A stretch of DNA of 35,357 nucleotides, from positions 1 through 35,357 of the forward strand of contig CAYJLI010000024.1 in assembly GCA_964371155.1 (NCBI GenBank), written 5' to 3'. The notes below the pieces were generated by a model, which made no database searches, had not been told where the DNA came from, and saw nothing but the letters and a program-made list of their open reading frames with translations. Numbering within the stretch: the first letter of the stretch is position 1; each line of letters opens with the position of its first letter. Shown one piece after another: positions 7,723-16,063 of the stretch. Position numbers and translations under genes: made by a program. Origin of the DNA: CAYJEQ01 sp964371155 (GTDB lineage: Bacteria > Bacillota > Clostridia > Oscillospirales > Ruminococcaceae).

Positions 7723-8703
7723 CTATACCTCCTCTTTTTGCTCCATAAGGAAACATTTTACGGTGTGTCCGCTTTCAACTTCGTAATTTGGTGGCAATTC
7801 TTTTGTGCAACGCTCTGTTGCTTGTGGACATCTTGGATGAAACCTACATCCACTCGGTATTTTAGTTGGGTCGGGCATCATCCCTTTAATTGGAATTAGC
7901 GTTGTGCTCTCATCTGCTAAATTCGGTATGCACTCAAACAGTCCCCTTGTGTAAGGGTGAAGTGCATTTCTGAATAAATGCTCCCTGCTCCCCTGCTCAA
8001 CTATTTCCCCTGCATACATTATTGCCACACTGTCACAAATTTCTGCTACAAGCCCTAAATCATGGGTAATCATAATCATCGAAGTTTTATACTTCTCTTT
8101 TAGGCTTTTCATAAGCTCCATAACCTGCGCCTGAATTGTAACATCAAGGGCGGTTGTAGGCTCATCTGCAATTAGAAGATTTGGGTTACATGCAAGCGCC
8201 ATGGCTATTACAACCCTCTGCTTCATACCGCCTGAGAACTGATGGGGATAGTCCCCTGCACGCTCGCCCCTGATACCAACCAATTCAAGCATATCGCATG
8301 CACGCATATATGCATCCTTTGTGCTGAGCTTTTCATGGAGTTTTAACGCCTCCATAATCTGCTCACCAACTGTCATAACCGGATTGAGGGAAGTCATTGG
8401 ATCTTGGAAAATCATCGAGATTTTACTACCTCTGACAGTCCTCATATATTTTTTATCTTTTTTAAGTAGATCTTCGCCTTGGAAAAATATTTCACCGCTC
8501 AGTATTTTGGCAGGTGGCTCTTGGAGTATCCTCATTATGGATTTTACCGTAGTGGTTTTGCCCGCACCTGTTTCACCAACAAGTCCAAGGGTTTTTCCCA
8601 CGCCCACTGCCAAATTTAAATTTTCTACTGCGTGTACTACACCGTCAACAGTGACAAAGTGAACGGTTAGGTTTTTTATCTCCAACAAATTGTCCGTATT
8701 CAA
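7723..8703 (-). CDS. dppD: Peptide ABC transporter ATP-binding protein, DppD-type
   Basis: First ATPase of the heterodimeric peptide importer. It has Walker A GETGAGKTT about 43 residues in, Q-loop FQDPMTSLNP, signature HQFSGGMKQR near residue 156, Walker B LLIADEPTTALD, H-loop MITHDLGLV, and the family-specific C-terminal extension GCRFHPRCPQATERC, whose cysteines may bind an iron-sulfur cluster as reported for some Dpp ATPases. I favour TTG 8703, with AAGGGG eight bases upstream, giving 326 residues. GTG 8712 is in frame but lies directly against that ribosome site. It sits between dppC and dppF with gaps of a few bases, in one operon. Together with DppF it would power uptake through DppB/DppC. 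Confidence 0.92.
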   Translation of the reverse strand: MNTDNLLEIKNLTVHFVTVDGVVHAVENLNLAVGVGKTLGLVGETGAGKTTTVKSIMRILQEPPAKILSGEIFFQGEDLLKKDKKYMRTVRGSKISMIFQDPMTSLNPVMTVGEQIMEALKLHEKLSTKDAYMRACDMLELVGIRGERAGDYPHQFSGGMKQRVVIAMALACNPNLLIADEPTTALDVTIQAQVMELMKSLKEKYKTSMIMITHDLGLVAEICDSVAIMYAGEIVEQGSREHLFRNALHPYTRGLFECIPNLADESTTLIPIKGMMPDPTKIPSGCRFHPRCPQATERCTKELPPNYEVESGHTVKCFLMEQKEEV

Positions 8704-8715
8704 TATGTACACCCC

Positions 8716-9618
8716 TTAATCTTTTAGTTTTGGGTCGAGGGCATCTCTTAGGCCGTCACCCATTAGATTCATTGCGAATACCGCAAACATTATAGCCATA
8801 CCTGGGAATGTTGTCATATGGGGGGCATCCCTTAAATAAGTTCTACCCGTGGACAGCATTGCACCCCACTCAGGTGTAGGAGGCACTATTCCAAGCCCGA
8901 TAAAGCTCATCGATGCACAGGAAAGTATAGCTCCACCTATTCTAAGTGTCGCCTGCACAATCAGTGGTGCAAGTGAGTTTGGAAGTATATGCTTTACGAT
9001 TATGTAAAAGTCGCTGGCACCTGCCGCTCTTGCCGCTTCTACATACTCCTGATTTCTAAGCGAGAGTATTGAGGCACGCATAATACGGCAATATCCCGAT
9101 ATACTCGATATACCAATAGCAATCATAACATTTTGCAGCCCTGTTCCAAGTGCCGCAACGATTGAAATGTTTAGCAGAATGCTCGGTATTGCCATTAGCA
9201 CATCCACACATCTCATGATGAAATTATCAAATCTACCGCCGTAATATCCCGCTATTGCACCGAGAGTACATCCTGTTACACTCGATATACTAACAGCGAT
9301 AAGACCAACCGACACCGATATTCTCGCACCATAAATTACACGGCTAAATATATCCCTACCGAGGTCGTCCGTTCCAAAAATATGCTCAGCACTTGGCGCT
9401 GAAAACATATTTCGGTAATCGTGAACAAGTGGGTCGTAAGGGGCAATCAGCGGTGCAAATACCGCACAGATAACTAAGACACTAAGCATACATAGACCAA
9501 GCACTGCACGCTTATTTCTTCTAAACCTGCGCCAAACTTCCATAGCCTGACTTCTCTTTTTAAAGACTACTTCTTCACTGTTTATTTCTATATTATTGTT
9601 TATTTCTGCAGTTTGCAT
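8716..9618 (-). CDS. dppC: Peptide ABC transporter permease, DppC-type
   Basis: A 300-residue inner-membrane permease of the DppC/OppC group. The N-terminal cytoplasmic segment (about 1-38) is followed by a first membrane helix and the OppC-type periplasm-facing stretch FGTDDLGRDIFSRVIYGAR. The BPD_transp_1 domain then holds five helices and the ATPase-coupling EAA loop, EAARAAGASDFYIIVKHILPN. The C-terminal PPTPEWGAMLSTGR motif is characteristic of DppC. ATG 9618 is preceded by a strong AAGGGGG site. The gene is 12 bases from dppB and about 12 bases from the chosen dppD start. It forms the channel heterodimer with DppB. Confidence 0.92.
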   Translation of the reverse strand: MQTAEINNNIEINSEEVVFKKRSQAMEVWRRFRRNKRAVLGLCMLSVLVICAVFAPLIAPYDPLVHDYRNMFSAPSAEHIFGTDDLGRDIFSRVIYGARISVSVGLIAVSISSVTGCTLGAIAGYYGGRFDNFIMRCVDVLMAIPSILLNISIVAALGTGLQNVMIAIGISSISGYCRIMRASILSLRNQEYVEAARAAGASDFYIIVKHILPNSLAPLIVQATLRIGGAILSCASMSFIGLGIVPPTPEWGAMLSTGRTYLRDAPHMTTFPGMAIMFAVFAMNLMGDGLRDALDPKLKD

Positions 9619-9630
9619 TAACCCACCCCC

Positions 9631-10557
9631 TTACTTAAATTGTGATCTTATTCTTGGATCCACATAGGCGTATACTATATCCACCAATAGATTAATTATA
9701 CTAAAAGTAATTGCTATTGTAAGCACTCCGCCCTGTACTACCGAGAAGTTTCTACCCTTTATTGCACTAACCATCATACTTCCCATGCCCGGTATATTAA
9801 ATATCGACTCTGTAATTACCGCACCGCCAAGAAGCTGCCCAAACTGCATACCTATGGTGGTTATTACAGGGATTAGTGCATTTCTTAGCCCATGCTTTGT
9901 GGTAACTAAAAATTCTGATTGTCCTTTTGCCCTTGCGGTGGTTATAAAGTCCGACCTGATTACCTCAAGCATTGAGGAGCGTGTCATACGGGCTATTGCC
10001 GCCGCCGAGCTGGTACCGATTGTTACCGCAGGCAAAATTAGATACTCGGGGGCGCCCCAACCGGATACTGGAAGCCAGTCGAGTGAAAGAGCAAATAGCA
10101 GTATGAGCAGTAAGCCCTGCCAGAAGTTTGGCATTGAGTTACCAATCATCGCAAGTGCCATGGCTATATTATCAAACCATGAATACTGCTTAACCGCCGA
10201 TATTACCCCGAGTATAAGCCCAATTGTAACCGAAAGACATACTGCTGCTCCTGCAAGTGTCATTGAAACAGGATATGCCTGTGCAATCTGCTGTGATACA
10301 GGCTGCTTTGTGAGGTAGTTTACCCCTAAATCACCTTGTAATAAATTTCCTACATATGTAAATAATCGCTCAAAGTAACCTCCATTTAGTCCGAGCTCTT
10401 CTCGGAGCTGTTCTGCCGCTTCGGGAGTGTAATCATCACCGAGCAGAGTGTCAACTGGGTCACCAGGTGTTATGTAAAGGAGTGTAAACACAATTAGCAC
10501 AACCCCGAAAAGTACGGGAATCATCATGGCAACACGCCTTATAATAAACTTTAACAT
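9631..10557 (-). CDS. dppB: Peptide ABC transporter permease, DppB-type
   Basis: A 308-residue permease of the DppB/OppB group. It starts MLKFIIRRVAMMIPVLFGV, the typical first helix, followed by the external domain with GDPVDTLLGDDYTPEAAEQL. Five further helices surround an EAA loop of the form TTARAKGQSEFLVTTKHGLRN. It ends VDPRIRSQ, as most DppB proteins do. A GGAAGGAAAT ribosome site precedes ATG 10557. A 182-base spacer with a hairpin separates it from the binding-protein gene upstream in the operon, which probably lets the cell make more binding protein than permease. The assignment is secure; dipeptide versus oligopeptide or other N-substituted peptide specificity is not. Confidence 0.92.
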   Translation of the reverse strand: MLKFIIRRVAMMIPVLFGVVLIVFTLLYITPGDPVDTLLGDDYTPEAAEQLREELGLNGGYFERLFTYVGNLLQGDLGVNYLTKQPVSQQIAQAYPVSMTLAGAAVCLSVTIGLILGVISAVKQYSWFDNIAMALAMIGNSMPNFWQGLLLILLFALSLDWLPVSGWGAPEYLILPAVTIGTSSAAAIARMTRSSMLEVIRSDFITTARAKGQSEFLVTTKHGLRNALIPVITTIGMQFGQLLGGAVITESIFNIPGMGSMMVSAIKGRNFSVVQGGVLTIAITFSIINLLVDIVYAYVDPRIRSQFK

Positions 10558-10690
10558 GCAGATTTCCTTCCCAATTCCGATAACTTAAATTTTCGATACT
10601 CTTAATATATCCGCACTTCTATGCCATATATAAATACCTCTTTAAGCTGCCGTAATTTATTTGCTTTTGCTAATAATAATTTTAAAATGA

Positions 10691-10721
10691 GGCTGTATCA
10701 AATATTAATAATGATACAGCC
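10691..10721 (-). terminator. Intercistronic attenuator hairpin between dppA and dppB
   Basis: GGCTGTATCA (10691-10700) and TGATACAGCC (10712-10721) form a perfect 10-bp stem with an 11-base loop. On the transcript it is followed by TCATTTTAAAA, a weak U tract, about 20 bases after the binding-protein stop. A partial terminator or a 3'-end stabiliser fits. Confidence 0.65.
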
Positions 10722-10739
10722 CATTTAATTACACAATAA

Positions 10740-12356
10740 TTATTTAACTAAATAGATTTCATTAAATCTGTATAGATTATTTGATGCAAGTGTTAGTCCT
10801 CTAACATTGTTTGTTGTGCCCACAAGTATATTTGTATGGCAAACATAAATCATCGGAGTTTGTGCATGTATTATCTCTTGCGCTTCTTCTACAAGAGGTA
10901 TTCTCGCCTCTGCATCAATTGTTGAAGAGATTTGATCTAAGATAGCATCCACTTCAGGAACACTTAAATTAGAACGGGATGAAGAGGAGAATGCATTTTC
11001 AGAGTGGAAGAATTTATTTAGTCCTTCACCCGCATCATTTAGTCCCATTGATGTACCCGCTGTACACATTTGATGTTCACCTGCATTTAGTGCAGAAGTT
11101 AGAGCTGCGGATTCCATAGGTCTAAGTACAAGCGTAATGCCTGCTTCGCCCCACATTTGTTGTAGAATTTGTACCATCTGGTCTGTTTGTGCACCGGGTA
11201 GGTACATAAATTCAACCTCTAAACCATCGGCATAGCCTGCATCTGCAAGCATTTGTTTAGCTTTTGCAGAATCGAATTCATATGGTGTAAGCCCTAAATT
11301 AACTCCTGCAAGTGATGGAGGTACTGGCTGATTAGCGGCGGTAGCTGTTTTAGGTGCACCGTACACTATCTCTGCAAGTAGCGCAGGGTCTGTTGCATGT
11401 GCAAACGCCTGTCTTACTTCTAAATTGTCGAAAGGTGCTTTTTGTGTGTTAAATGCTATGTAGCGCATTGTTAGGGATGGTATTGTTAGTAGCTGTGTCT
11501 CTGGGTTTTCATCAATTCTATCGGCATCACTGCTCACCACTGTTAGGTTGATGTCAACGCCGCCTGCTTCAAGCTCGATTGTTCTTGTTGCAGATTCAGT
11601 GATAATTCTAAAAATGATGTTTTCCATTTTAGCTACATCGCCCCAGTAGTTATCATTGCGTTTTACTGTTATGGTGGAGCCTTCAAGCCAGTCTTCAAAC
11701 ATATATGGTCCTGTGCCTATTGGTGCTCTGCCGTGCGCATCGTCGCCCATTTCGGTAACTGTCTTTTCATTCATAATGCCGAGTGCATTAGATGCTACAA
11801 GTTGCTCTGTAAATGCATATGGCTCGAATGTTTTAAGAATGAAAGTATAATCATCCGGTGTTTGATAGCCAGCAGGGTCAAATGCCGCTACATTTGATTT
11901 ACCTGTTGCCATGTCATGCTGACGCATGAATGAAAACAGTACATCTTTTGAAGTGAGTGGCTCGCCGTTGTGGAAGGTAACTCCCTCTCTAATTTTAAAC
12001 TCCCAAGTAAGGTCGTCTATCATTGTATAGCTTTCGGCGAGATGTGGCTGAATTGCAAGATTTTCATCAAAGATTAAGAGTGTGTCATAAATCATGCCTT
12101 CAATGTTTCTTTTAACATTTACATTGGCATCCGGTGGATCTAAGGAAATCGGCTCACGGTCAACTGCAACTGTGAGTGTGTCTTTTTCCGTGTCGATTAC
12201 ATCCTCTGCTGTCGCTTCAACTGAAGCCACCTCGGACATTTGCTCCTCGGAAGATGCAGGCGCATCGGACTCTTCTGCAGGTGCTGGGGATGAACATGAT
12301 GCAAGTGTCATCATTAACGCTAATGCTAAGGATAGAATTTTAGTTGTTGATTTCAT
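10740..12356 (-). CDS. dppA: Peptide ABC transporter substrate-binding lipoprotein, DppA/OppA family
   Basis: A 538-residue family 5 extracellular solute-binding protein. The signal peptide (1-20) ends in lipobox LASC with C21, followed by a disordered acidic linker rich in S, E and A up to about residue 58. The mature domain begins with DTLTVAVDREPISLDPPDANV, a typical SBP_bac_5 opening, and contains DLTWEFKIREGVTFHNGEPLTSKDV, the region around the family signature. The protein is membrane-anchored and delivers its ligand to DppBC. GGAGG precedes ATG 12356. It follows the M20 amidohydrolase gene by 58 bases in the same operon. Ligand specificity cannot be read; the linked hydrolase suggests a peptide-like or N-acylated substrate. 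Confidence 0.92.
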   Translation of the reverse strand: MKSTTKILSLALALMMTLASCSSPAPAEESDAPASSEEQMSEVASVEATAEDVIDTEKDTLTVAVDREPISLDPPDANVNVKRNIEGMIYDTLLIFDENLAIQPHLAESYTMIDDLTWEFKIREGVTFHNGEPLTSKDVLFSFMRQHDMATGKSNVAAFDPAGYQTPDDYTFILKTFEPYAFTEQLVASNALGIMNEKTVTEMGDDAHGRAPIGTGPYMFEDWLEGSTITVKRNDNYWGDVAKMENIIFRIITESATRTIELEAGGVDINLTVVSSDADRIDENPETQLLTIPSLTMRYIAFNTQKAPFDNLEVRQAFAHATDPALLAEIVYGAPKTATAANQPVPPSLAGVNLGLTPYEFDSAKAKQMLADAGYADGLEVEFMYLPGAQTDQMVQILQQMWGEAGITLVLRPMESAALTSALNAGEHQMCTAGTSMGLNDAGEGLNKFFHSENAFSSSSRSNLSVPEVDAILDQISSTIDAEARIPLVEEAQEIIHAQTPMIYVCHTNILVGTTNNVRGLTLASNNLYRFNEIYLVK

Positions 12357-12414
12357 AATATTTCCTCCTATTTTTTGTTTATTAAAATGGCCGGTATGCC
12401 ATTAAAAACTTTTG

Positions 12415-13608
12415 TTAAATAGCCTTTTGCGTTTTCTTTAGATATTCTTCTTTATTTCGCTTAAATTCCGTGATAACTTCTTCGGCAAGTGAGGGGTTTG
12501 TGATTATGTCGTACACCGTGGTGGCAATGAGCTCACAACCCATGATAAGCCCTTTTATGGCGGGTTCTCCCTTTCCGCAATCTAAAAATTCCTGTGAATG
12601 CGAGGTTGCATGGGGTGGAACAAGCACATATCTCGATACTGCACTCGCCACTTGATGGGATACCTCTGCATAGTCGGTGGATCCTGTTCGCTCACGATAT
12701 TTTAAAATATTTGGCATATTAAGCTCTGCGGCGTTGTCCATAATAATGCGGTTTAGCGTTAGGTTTGGAAGCTTGCCCATTGTATGGCTTAATTTTTCAT
12801 ACTCAACCTTCGTGCCAGTCATGAGTGCCGCACCTTTAAATACATCAATCATCCTGCTTTCGAGCTCTGGGACATCTTCGCTGTGGTATGTCCTCAGTGC
12901 CACAGTGCATTTTGCAAGTGCATTGCCGTGCTTAAAGCCCTCCATGCCATTGCAGGCGTTAATTTGAGTGTTAAACTTCACATCTTCCCTAACATGCCCT
13001 CTTAGAAACTCCAGTCCGTTAAAGGCAATCATCATCGCATCGGTTGCACTTCTGGTGAGCTCGGGGGTTAGTGATTCATGTGCCGCTACACCTATTAAAG
13101 TAAAGCTGTATTTTGCACCCGTGAGTGACTTTATGTCCACTGTTGTATATGGTGAGGCATGTGTCATCAAGGTTAAGTCCACATCGTCAAAAGCTCCATG
13201 TTCTTGCATCTTCAATTTGCCTTGGAAGCCTTCTTCGGCGGGTGTACCATATATAATAATGTCATAATCCATATCTTTGAGTGCATGCTTAATTGCTTCT
13301 GCCGCCAAAATCATTATAGGGCCTTGCATATGGTGACCGCAGGCATGACCCATTGGGAGTGCATCGTATTCGCAGAGCAGACCTATTCTAATACCACCAT
13401 TTCCATTGCGGTATTTAGCACGGAAATCGGTCTCGGTGCCAAATATCCCCTGCTCCACCTTATATCCAAGTTTGGTGAGCTTATCGCACAACAAATTTGA
13501 AGCGAAAAACTCTGTAAAACCAATTTCAGGATTATCAAAAATATCATCGGCAATTTTGCAGTACTCGCTGTGATTGTCCATGATATATTTAAGCACTAAA
13601 TCTTTCAT
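12415..13608 (-). CDS. M20-family amidohydrolase (peptidase M20D type)
   Basis: A 397-residue metallo-amidohydrolase. Metal-site motifs are CEYDALPMGHACGHHM at 79-94, PAEEG at 123-127, H150, and the late HATSHSQEF histidine near residue 354. A lid/dimerisation insert lies around 165-280, with GVAAHESLTPELTRSATDA in the usual place. The HACGHH form with cysteine is typical of the M20D group of N-acyl-amino-acid and aminobenzoyl-glutamate hydrolases. It is about 80 residues shorter than the paralogue at 1751-3178 and quite divergent from it. AAGGAGG sits seven bases before ATG 13608, and a consensus promoter lies just upstream. As first gene of the peptide-importer operon it probably hydrolyses what the importer brings in. 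Confidence 0.88.
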   Translation of the reverse strand: MKDLVLKYIMDNHSEYCKIADDIFDNPEIGFTEFFASNLLCDKLTKLGYKVEQGIFGTETDFRAKYRNGNGGIRIGLLCEYDALPMGHACGHHMQGPIMILAAEAIKHALKDMDYDIIIYGTPAEEGFQGKLKMQEHGAFDDVDLTLMTHASPYTTVDIKSLTGAKYSFTLIGVAAHESLTPELTRSATDAMMIAFNGLEFLRGHVREDVKFNTQINACNGMEGFKHGNALAKCTVALRTYHSEDVPELESRMIDVFKGAALMTGTKVEYEKLSHTMGKLPNLTLNRIIMDNAAELNMPNILKYRERTGSTDYAEVSHQVASAVSRYVLVPPHATSHSQEFLDCGKGEPAIKGLIMGCELIATTVYDIITNPSLAEEVITEFKRNKEEYLKKTQKAI

Positions 13609-13642
13609 TTATACGCCTCCTTACCAGAATAACTTTGCATCA

Positions 13643-13671
13643 ATTATAACAATCTGTGAAGATAGTGTCAA
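13643..13671 (-). promoter_or_regulatory. Consensus sigma-A promoter of the M20-dpp operon
   Basis: Read on the minus strand, TTGACA (13671-13666) and TATAAT (13648-13643) match the consensus exactly, 17 bases apart. The start codon is about 35 bases downstream. So strong a promoter suggests that control is by repression or by upstream interference. Confidence 0.85.
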
Positions 13672-13682
13672 CGAATCTTTAA

Positions 13683-13729
13683 TTAAGTAAATATTACATA
13701 TTGCCTCCAAATAAATAACATTTACTTAA
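13683..13729. promoter_or_regulatory. Inverted repeat, candidate LysR operator
   Basis: TTAAGTAAAT (13683-13692) and its perfect reverse complement ATTTACTTAA (13720-13729) are 27 bases apart. The near arm is about 12 bases upstream of the -35 of the dpp promoter, suitable for a regulator contacting RNA polymerase. Both arms are AT-rich, so chance is possible. Confidence 0.45.
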
Positions 13730-13912
13730 TTTGAGCCTTTGTTTTCTATATTTACATCTTTTTTCGTTGGTAAATATATATAAAAAAAGATGTTAAAAGA
13801 GTAGTGTTTTCCCAGTATTTTTTATAAATTAAATCCATTATTTAAATTGAGCTGAGATTTTTTGCAATTTAAAAATCGTTTTCTTGCATTAGATGATATT
13901 TTTTCCATTTAA

Positions 13913-13941
13913 TTGACACCAATACTTTATTTTGCTAAAAT
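13913..13941 (+). promoter_or_regulatory. Promoter of the LysR gene at 14030
   Basis: TTGACA (13913-13918), 17 bases, then TAAAAT (13936-13941) preceded by TGC, an extended -10. It faces away from the dpp promoter. Confidence 0.75.
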
Positions 13942-14029
13942 TGTTTATATATACAATAAATATAGTGTAATTATATTTAGTAGAATAGCTTTAAAATAGG
14001 GTAGAACCATTGGGAGAAGGTGTTTGAAA

Positions 14030-14944
14030 ATGAATTTAAAAGAGCAAAAATATGTCTGCACCCTTGCAAAATCAGGCTCAATTTCGAGCGCTTGCAATAT
14101 TTTGCATATATCTCCCCCTGCACTCAGTACATATATAAGCAATCTCGAAAAGAATTTGGGATATAATTTATTTTTGCGCCATGGCAAAAAATTCACTTTG
14201 ACAAAAGCAGGTGCATTATATGTTAGAAATGCACTTAAAATGCTTGAGCTAAAAGAACATTTTGAATATGAAGTTGTCACCGCTATAAAAGGTGAGCGCA
14301 ATTTATTGAGAGTTTCATTTCAGGATATACGCTCTGTTGACATGTCCTATATATTAATAGGTGATTTTTACAACCGCTTTCCCGATTGGGATTTAGTCTG
14401 GCATGAGGAAAATTATGGCGAAATGGAAAAGCGCTTAGAAGATGGAAATGTTGATATGATATTTTGCAATATACCTTATAAGAAGAAGGAGTTTGAATAC
14501 ACTTCCATAGCTACCGACACTCTCGCTTTTATAGTCCCTGCCAATTCTGCGATACTCCGAGGCACTAAATATGACGAGGGGGCTCTGCTCCCATTTATCG
14601 ATATAAAGCTCTTTAAAAACGAACGCTTTCTCCTTCAACGGGACGGACAAAGCACAAGAAATTACAGCAACAGAGTATTTAAATCCGCTAATATCTCCCC
14701 TGTTAATATTTTTACAATCCGAAAAATGATGACTATGATTGCACTTGTTGAGCGTGGTTTTGGGGTTGGGTTTTGCCCTCGAGGGTATTTAGACTATGCA
14801 AAATCCTTAAGTAATGTAAGGGCGTTTAGAGTTGATGAGTCTTCTCAGTCGGTGCTATTTTGTGAGGCGCATCTTAAAAATACCGAAATGAGCGAGCCAA
14901 TGAAGTTTTTGATAGATAAGTGCCGTGAAATTATGGGCAACTGA
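14030..14944 (+). CDS. LysR-family transcriptional regulator
   Basis: A 304-residue LysR-type regulator. The N-terminal helix-turn-helix shows the usual pattern, KSGSISSACNILHISPPALS followed by YISNLEKNLGYNLFLRHGKKFTLTKAG, up to about residue 62. A linker helix and a two-lobed effector-binding domain follow (about 90-300). I chose ATG 14030, with AGAAGG ending nine bases before it; TTG 14024 is in frame but too close to that site. It is divergent from the M20-dpp operon and shares its control region, so it very probably regulates that operon in response to a substrate or product. Whether it also affects the TPR/PP2C pair downstream is unknown, because that pair seems to have its own promoter. 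Confidence 0.87.
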   Translation: MNLKEQKYVCTLAKSGSISSACNILHISPPALSTYISNLEKNLGYNLFLRHGKKFTLTKAGALYVRNALKMLELKEHFEYEVVTAIKGERNLLRVSFQDIRSVDMSYILIGDFYNRFPDWDLVWHEENYGEMEKRLEDGNVDMIFCNIPYKKKEFEYTSIATDTLAFIVPANSAILRGTKYDEGALLPFIDIKLFKNERFLLQRDGQSTRNYSNRVFKSANISPVNIFTIRKMMTMIALVERGFGVGFCPRGYLDYAKSLSNVRAFRVDESSQSVLFCEAHLKNTEMSEPMKFLIDKCREIMGN

Positions 14945-14960
14945 ATTATAATTAATTATA

Positions 14961-14969
14961 TGTTATAAT
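14961..14969 (+). promoter_or_regulatory. Extended -10 promoter before the TPR-membrane gene
   Basis: TGTTATAAT is an exact extended -10 (TATAAT at 14964-14969), 33 bases before the start codon. No consensus -35 is present. It suggests that the two-gene module can be expressed separately from the LysR gene. Confidence 0.5.
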
Positions 14970-15001
14970 AAATAGTATTAAATCAATAAGTGAGGTACTC
15001 T

Positions 15002-16063
15002 ATGGAAAACACTAATGCTACCACATCGGTAATTGATGTAGTAAAGGGAATACCATTCGATGAGACAACGAGAAAATTCGAATTAGAGATGACCAAAATA
15101 GCAAATTCGAGCGAATATAAGACAAGCTTAGAAGATGAGCTTAGCGCCTTTTTACAAAACACCTCCAATGATATATCGGACAGATACAAATGCTATTACA
15201 TTTTAAGTATTGTGTACAGAACCCATCTTGAGTTTAAGCACTTTAGCGAGCTAATTAATAATTACAGGGATGAATTTAAGGATTATAAATCTTTTAACCA
15301 CATCCTGCTTTGCTTCGAACTTGAAAAGCTGAACATAGGTGATTTTAGCAATTTTTATAGCTTCCGTGACTTATTGGATTTAGGGATAGAAAATATAAAT
15401 AACATGCCCGATAATGTGGGTGTATTACATGCATATTGCGATTTAGTGGCAACTATTCATGAACAACTTTACATAAACGACAGCTTTGATTTCGAGATAA
15501 GTCAAGATGATTATAAAAGTGCATATAATTATATTAATAAGGCTTTAAGAATAGAAAACTACCCCAAATTTTACTCCACAAAAGCGAGAATATTATTAAT
15601 TAATAAAGAATATGTTTTAGCACATGAGAATATTGCTAAAGCTATAAACAATGAGCCGAGCTCTTCGAATAATTACAGTGTTAAAATAATGAGGTATTAC
15701 CGAATTAAAAACATGATCGACGATATAAAGACCTCCAATCTCTTAGCGGAGGAGTCGAGAAAAATCGCACAAAAAAGCGCCGAGATTGAAAAGAAATTAG
15801 AAGAGTCGACCACTAAAAGCATTGAAATTATCGGTTTCTTTGCAGGTATTTTAAGCTTCATTATTTCAAGCATAACTTTAGCCGAGGGAGAAAATGCTGT
15901 TTCTCTCATCACCATACTAATGGGCTCGTGCATTATTGTATACTCATGCTTCTTTATTCTTCTGCACAAATGGGAAAGGGAAAATATCATTAAATGTTTC
16001 TCAACCATTGCAATCGGTATCTTAATAATGATAGGAGGTTTTTATGTCGGATATATTATGTAA
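15002..16063 (+). CDS. TPR-like protein with coiled coil and three C-terminal membrane helices
   Basis: A 353-residue protein I cannot assign to a named family. Residues 1-220 are helical and charged, with pairs of helices resembling tetratricopeptide repeats; the clearest is around 165-215, where ALRIENYPKFYSTKARILLI and KEYVLAHENIAKAINNEPSS resemble TPR helices A and B. A lysine/glutamate coiled coil follows near 235-265 (EESRKIAQKSAEIEKKLEES), then three hydrophobic helices near 268-286, 293-316 and 326-350 with almost no tail. The soluble part should face the cytoplasm. ATG 15002 has GTGAGG six bases upstream; GTG 14990 lies within that site. The last 20 bases overlap the PP2C-like gene, so the two are translated together. 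I infer a membrane scaffold for the phosphatase. Confidence 0.72.
   Translation: MENTNATTSVIDVVKGIPFDETTRKFELEMTKIANSSEYKTSLEDELSAFLQNTSNDISDRYKCYYILSIVYRTHLEFKHFSELINNYRDEFKDYKSFNHILLCFELEKLNIGDFSNFYSFRDLLDLGIENINNMPDNVGVLHAYCDLVATIHEQLYINDSFDFEISQDDYKSAYNYINKALRIENYPKFYSTKARILLINKEYVLAHENIAKAINNEPSSSNNYSVKIMRYYRIKNMIDDIKTSNLLAEESRKIAQKSAEIEKKLEESTTKSIEIIGFFAGILSFIISSITLAEGENAVSLITILMGSCIIVYSCFFILLHKWERENIIKCFSTIAIGILIMIGGFYVGYIM

Larger units (their letters stand above)
13609..14029. other. Divergent regulatory region between the dpp operon and the LysR gene
   Basis: About 420 bases of AT-rich DNA with no gene. It holds the two outward promoters, the long inverted repeat at 13683-13729, and an AT hairpin at 13754-13793 (ACATCTTTTTT against AAAAAAGATGT). 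This is the expected place for LysR binding. Confidence 0.7.

Noticed and set aside
13754..13793. AT-only hairpin in the LysR/dpp intergenic region as a terminator
   Set aside because: It ends no transcript (both flanking promoters fire outward) and its stem is nearly all A-T, so it is probably compositional.
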